From contig CAMNPA010000038.1 of NCBI GenBank assembly GCA_946547205.1, positions 1 to 8,222 on the forward strand: DNA of 8,222 nucleotides, read 5' to 3'. Shown piece by piece: positions 6,210 to 8,222 of the stretch. Under the pieces are notes generated by a model. It ran no database searches. It saw only the letters and a program-made list of their open reading frames with translations, and was not told the DNA's origin. Source of the DNA: an uncultured Selenomonadales bacterium. GTDB lineage: Bacteria; Bacillota; Negativicutes; Selenomonadales; Selenomonadaceae. How positions within the stretch are numbered: position 1 is the first letter of the stretch; every line of letters starts with the position of its first letter. A program made the position numbers and the translations under genes.

Positions 6210-6562
6210 GATAACTTGCCAATAATCGAATTCAACATTTTTCCAACTTCATCACATAGGCTTAAAGCAAATTCAATATCATCTTCTGCGAGATAATTCA
6301 GCCGAAGACAAGCCATAAGTTGAGTTTCAAGCTCCGCACGTGAGCCGCGAGCTATAAACAGAAAACGAAGATAATCTTTTTCGGAAGAACGACCGCGTCC
6401 TTCAGCAATGTTTGACGGAATGGAAACGGCTGCGCGGCGCATTTGGTCTGAAAGCGCGTAAGTTTCTTCCTTAGGCAATTTCTTGACGAGCCGATAAACT
6501 TCGACGAGCAAATCCATAGATTTTTGCCAAACAATTAAATCCTTGTGGTCACGAGTAGACAT
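6206..6562 (-). CDS. Four-helix-bundle protein, S23 / 23S rRNA IVP family
   Basis: A 118-residue cytoplasmic, helix-rich protein with the hallmarks of the S23 (23S rRNA intervening-sequence protein) family: an N-terminal LIVWQKSMDLLVEVYRLVK helix, the signature RRAAVSIPSNIAEGRGR (42-58), and ARGSRAELETQL (71-82). Founding members were found inside 23S rRNA intervening sequences. Free-standing relatives are common, and the accessory protein Avd of diversity-generating retroelements has a related fold. The molecular function is unknown; the basic surface of family members suggests nucleic-acid binding. The start is ATG 6562 with AGGAGG (6576-6571) and an 8-nt spacer; this Shine-Dalgarno overlaps the last two bases of the right heptamer array. 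The stop is inside the left array. It has no evident role in the mur pathway; it appears to ride in the operon as part of a cassette. Confidence 0.9.
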   Translation of the reverse strand: MSTRDHKDLIVWQKSMDLLVEVYRLVKKLPKEETYALSDQMRRAAVSIPSNIAEGRGRSSEKDYLRFLFIARGSRAELETQLMACLRLNYLAEDDIEFALSLCDEVGKMLNSIIGKLS

Positions 6563-6574
6563 AAAAATTTCCTC

Positions 6575-6602
6575 CTAAAACCTAACACCCAAAACCTAAA
6601 AC
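6575..6602. repeat. Right heptamer array of the S23 cassette
   Basis: Four 7-nt units on the plus strand: CTAAAAC, CTAACAC, CCAAAAC, CTAAAAC, followed by CTT. It is the inverted counterpart of the array at 6182-6209. It encodes the last MurD residues (VLGFGC) and the murD TAG stop (6582-6584). Confidence 0.85.
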
Positions 6603-7925
6603 CTTTTCTTTAAAATCACGACCGCGCTCCTCAAAATCGCTGTACATGTCGAAACTCGCGCAGGCAGGACTAAGCAACACGACTTGCGGCGCACGAGAAA
6701 TTTTTTTTGCAAGTTCAACGGCTCGTTGCATTGAATAGCCCGCGTCCAAAATTTTTTCGGCAGGATAGCCGCTTTCAATCGCGCAAGCTTTGAATCGTTC
6801 CGCCGCATCTCCGACGAGAATCAGATTGTCAACGCGCTCCTTGACCAGTTGCAGGAAGTCGCTTAAATCGGTGCCCTTGTCGTCGCCGCCCGCAATCAAA
6901 ATTATATGCCCCGCAAAAGTTTCGAGAGCCTTAATCGCCGAATCGGTGTTGGTCGCCTTCGAGTCGTTGTAAAATTTCACGCCGTCAATTTCGCGGACAA
7001 ACTCAATGCGATGTTCGACGCCTTGAAAAGTTTTCAGCACACCGCAAATTTTTTCAACAGGTGCACCGACGAGAAACGCCATCATCGACGCGGCAAGAGC
7101 ATTCTCGACGTTGTGCCCGCCTTTGATTCCGAGTTCGTCAATCGTGCAAAGTTCGTGCGTGCCGTTGAATTTTATGACGAGCCGATTATTTTTTATGAAC
7201 GCTCCTTCGTCAAGCTCACGTTGTCTGCTGAAGTAAACGACTTTGCACGCGGCGCGGTCAATCATTTCGCGAGTGCGTTCGTCGTCGAAATTGAGCACGA
7301 GAAAATCTTCGGCGGTCTCTTGCGCGAAAATTTTTTCTTTCATCGCTTGATAAATTTCCATCGTGCCGTGACGTTTCAAATGATCGGGCGTGACATTCAG
7401 AATCGCCGAGACGTGCGGACGAAAATTTTTTGTCGCCTCCATTTGATAGCTTGAAATTTCCGCCGCAATGCAACCGTCCGCTCCGACTTCAAGCGCAACT
7501 TCGCTCAAAGGAACGCCGATATTTCCGCCGACACCAACTTTTTCAAACGCCGTCTTCAAAAGCAGTCCGAGCAAAGTTACGGTCGTCGTCTTGCCGTTGG
7601 TGCCGGTCACCGCGCAAATCGGAGACTTCGCCAAATCGTAGGCAAGTTCAACTTCGCTGATGACGGGAATATTTTTTTCAATCGCCGACTTGAGCAACGG
7701 AATTTTCAGCGGCACGGCAGGCGACACGATTATCAAATCAACACCGCGCAAAAGTTCATCGGTCTGCTTGCCGAGATGAATTTCTACGCCCGAAATGTCA
7801 ACGTCAAGATTTTCTTTTGAATCGCTCAATGTGACGTTCGCTCCGAATTTTTTCGCAACCTTCGCCGCCGCAATGCCGCTGCGTGCCGCGCCGATAACCA
7901 AAACATTTTTATTCGCCAAATCCAT
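6582..7925 (-). CDS. murD: UDP-N-acetylmuramoyl-L-alanine--D-glutamate ligase MurD
   Basis: MurD adds D-Glu to UDP-MurNAc-L-Ala using ATP in the cytoplasm. The 447-residue product has the N-terminal nucleotide-binding GAARSGIAAA (12-21), P-loop GTNGKTTT (108-115), EISSYQ (156-161), NVTPDHLKRH (177-186), a Lys near 196 matching the carbamylated lysine of E. coli MurD, GGHNVENA (269-276), the QGVEHRIEFV stretch (301-310), YNDSKATN (319-326), AGGDDKG (345-351) and LSPACASFDMYSDFEERG (418-435). ATG 7925 is chosen over an in-frame start 19 codons earlier because GGGAG (7938-7934) lies 8 nt upstream and MDLANKNVLVIG fits the family. The last six residues are encoded by the heptamer array, so the native C-terminus has probably been altered. 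Confidence 0.96.
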   Translation of the reverse strand: MDLANKNVLVIGAARSGIAAAKVAKKFGANVTLSDSKENLDVDISGVEIHLGKQTDELLRGVDLIIVSPAVPLKIPLLKSAIEKNIPVISEVELAYDLAKSPICAVTGTNGKTTTVTLLGLLLKTAFEKVGVGGNIGVPLSEVALEVGADGCIAAEISSYQMEATKNFRPHVSAILNVTPDHLKRHGTMEIYQAMKEKIFAQETAEDFLVLNFDDERTREMIDRAACKVVYFSRQRELDEGAFIKNNRLVIKFNGTHELCTIDELGIKGGHNVENALAASMMAFLVGAPVEKICGVLKTFQGVEHRIEFVREIDGVKFYNDSKATNTDSAIKALETFAGHIILIAGGDDKGTDLSDFLQLVKERVDNLILVGDAAERFKACAIESGYPAEKILDAGYSMQRAVELAKKISRAPQVVLLSPACASFDMYSDFEERGRDFKEKVLGFGC

Positions 7926-7959
7926 TATCAAAACTCCCAACGAAAATTTTATCGCGATA

Positions 7960-7968
7960 ATCTTAGCA
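7960..7968 (-). promoter_or_regulatory. Candidate extended -10 promoter for murD
   Basis: TGC-TAAGAT on the minus strand matches the TGnTATAAT extended -10 pattern with 4 of 6 hexamer bases. The -35 region is weak: TTAGCT lies 18 nt upstream. It lies 35 nt before the murD start and downstream of the SRP RNA terminator, which is the right place for an operon promoter. Confidence 0.45.
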
Positions 7969-7990
7969 CACACGTGCGCCAAAAGCTAAC

Positions 7991-8136
7991 AAAAAAATTC
8001 CGGCTGTCAACGCAAGAACTTAATTTCAATCCGAAGCTGCGCTACAATAACCTCTCGTTGCTGCGTATGCCCTGGCGAGATTGTCAGTACAGTTAGTGTT
8101 CGGCGAAACCAAGTCCCTGCGTTCACAGCCGGAACT
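7991..8136 (-). ncRNA. ffs: Small-type bacterial SRP RNA (4.5S-like), with intrinsic terminator
   Basis: The transcript folds into one long hairpin. TTCCGGCTGT (8134-8125) pairs with ACAGCCGGAA (8007-7998), and pairing continues over about 24 positions with one G-G mismatch and two G-U wobbles. The wobbles pair only in the minus-strand RNA, which fixes the strand. The apex reads UCUCG-CCAGG-GC-AUAC-GC-AGCAA-CGAGA (8066-8041), matching the SRP helix-8 signature CCAGG...AGCA with its flanking stem. SRP RNA binds Ffh and FtsY to target membrane and secreted proteins. No Alu domain is visible, so this is the small type. The closing stem is followed by seven T residues (7997-7991), an intrinsic terminator. 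A tRNA-Ser lies 32 nt upstream; in B. subtilis the SRP RNA gene also lies close to a tRNA-Ser. A 6S RNA is the main alternative. Confidence 0.75.
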
Positions 8137-8168
8137 TTCCTATATTTATTTTGCGTAATTTCATTTTC

Positions 8169-8222
8169 TGGCGGAGAGTGAGGGATTTGAACCCTCGGTA
8201 CGCTATCAACGTAACACACGAT
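8169..8222 (-). tRNA. tRNA-Ser, 3' part (anticodon outside window)
   Basis: Read on the minus strand, the end of the gene shows a variable arm with a TACG/CGTA stem, a T-arm GAGGG-TTCAAAT-CCCTC, acceptor strand ACTCTCC, discriminator G and an encoded CCA. A long variable arm plus discriminator G indicates tRNA-Ser. The anticodon and 5' half lie beyond 8222, so the isoacceptor cannot be read directly. It is transcribed toward the SRP RNA and may share its transcript. Confidence 0.9.

Larger units (their letters stand above)
6179..6605 (-). mobile_element. Putative heptamer-bounded S23 cassette between murD and murG
   Basis: A 427-bp unit opens on the plus strand with AAG-GTTTTAG-GTTTTAG and closes with CTAAAAC-CTT. 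It therefore has inverted ends sharing AAGGTTTTAGGTTTT, one end being that sequence and the other its complement. Inside is one gene, the S23-type four-helix-bundle protein, and almost nothing else. The unit interrupts an otherwise ordinary murD-murG pair and overlaps the end of murD. The flanks are A-rich and no clear target duplication can be read. No transposase is present, so movement in trans would be needed. That the unit is mobile is inference; the inverted ends and gene content are directly visible. Confidence 0.6.

Noticed and set aside
6906..7454. Plus-strand ORF of 182 codons opposite murD
   Set aside because: It mirrors the murD coding frame, has no sensible ribosome binding site or domain, and murD motifs are intact on the other strand.
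7926..7982. N-terminal extension of MurD to 7982
   Set aside because: It runs through the candidate promoter and ribosome binding site; the ATG at 7925 has GGGAG 8 nt upstream and the family-like N-terminus.
7991..8136. 6S RNA as the identity of the hairpin RNA
   Set aside because: The long closing stem fits, but at about 140 nt it is short for 6S. The apex carries the CCAGG...AGCA SRP signature, and there is a tRNA-Ser neighbour. Kept as the main alternative.
8137..8168. Separate promoter for the SRP RNA
   Set aside because: An AT-rich stretch resembles a -10 element, but no -35 is readable without running into the tRNA. Co-transcription with tRNA-Ser is equally likely.
8007..8219. Minus-strand ORF of 70 codons near the right edge
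   Set aside because: It translates the tRNA-Ser 3' half and the structured RNA; not a protein gene.

Overview
The window is bacterial chromosome in which every supported gene lies on the minus strand, so it reads biologically from right (8222) to left (1). The gene set points to a Firmicutes-type bacterium, possibly a diderm lineage such as the Negativicutes: an SRP RNA beside a tRNA-Ser, ispH directly upstream of a four-S1-domain rpsA, and a MurD/MurG/MurC-Ddl peptidoglycan block. The lineage is inferred from gene content and protein style only. No rRNA or phylogenetic computation supports it.

Region by region, in transcription order. (1) 8222-7991: the 3' half of a tRNA-Ser, then a compact hairpin RNA that carries the helix-8 signature of bacterial SRP RNA and ends in a U7 tract. 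(2) 7968-5051: an extended -10 promoter, murD, a small four-helix-bundle S23/IVP-family gene and murG. The S23 gene sits inside a 427-bp unit bounded by inverted arrays of a 7-nt repeat (GTTTTAG/CTAAAAC). (3) 4888-2564: a single long ORF fusing MurC (N-terminal) to Ddl (C-terminal), started by TTG behind a perfect AGGAGG. (4) 2563-2441: an in-frame relic of a YoeB/Txe-family toxin. (5) 2435-335: a promoter, then ispH and rpsA, which overlap by 16 nt. (6) 333-152: a gene-less heptamer array (16 units on an exact 7-nt lattice) and a hairpin terminator. (7) 151-1: the N-terminus of an HD-domain hydrolase-like protein.

MurD, MurC, Ddl and MurG supply consecutive cytoplasmic steps of peptidoglycan precursor synthesis: L-Ala and D-Glu addition, D-Ala-D-Ala production, and lipid II formation. 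IspH makes the isoprenoid precursors from which the undecaprenyl carrier used by MurG is built. S1 and SRP RNA belong to translation and protein targeting.

The most unusual element is the heptamer-repeat system. The same 7-mer family bounds the S23 gene as inverted repeats and supplies the stop codons of both murD and the S23 gene. It also appears without any gene immediately after rpsA. It looks like a small mobile or mobilised cassette with a gene-less relative 6 kb away. Mobility itself is inference.
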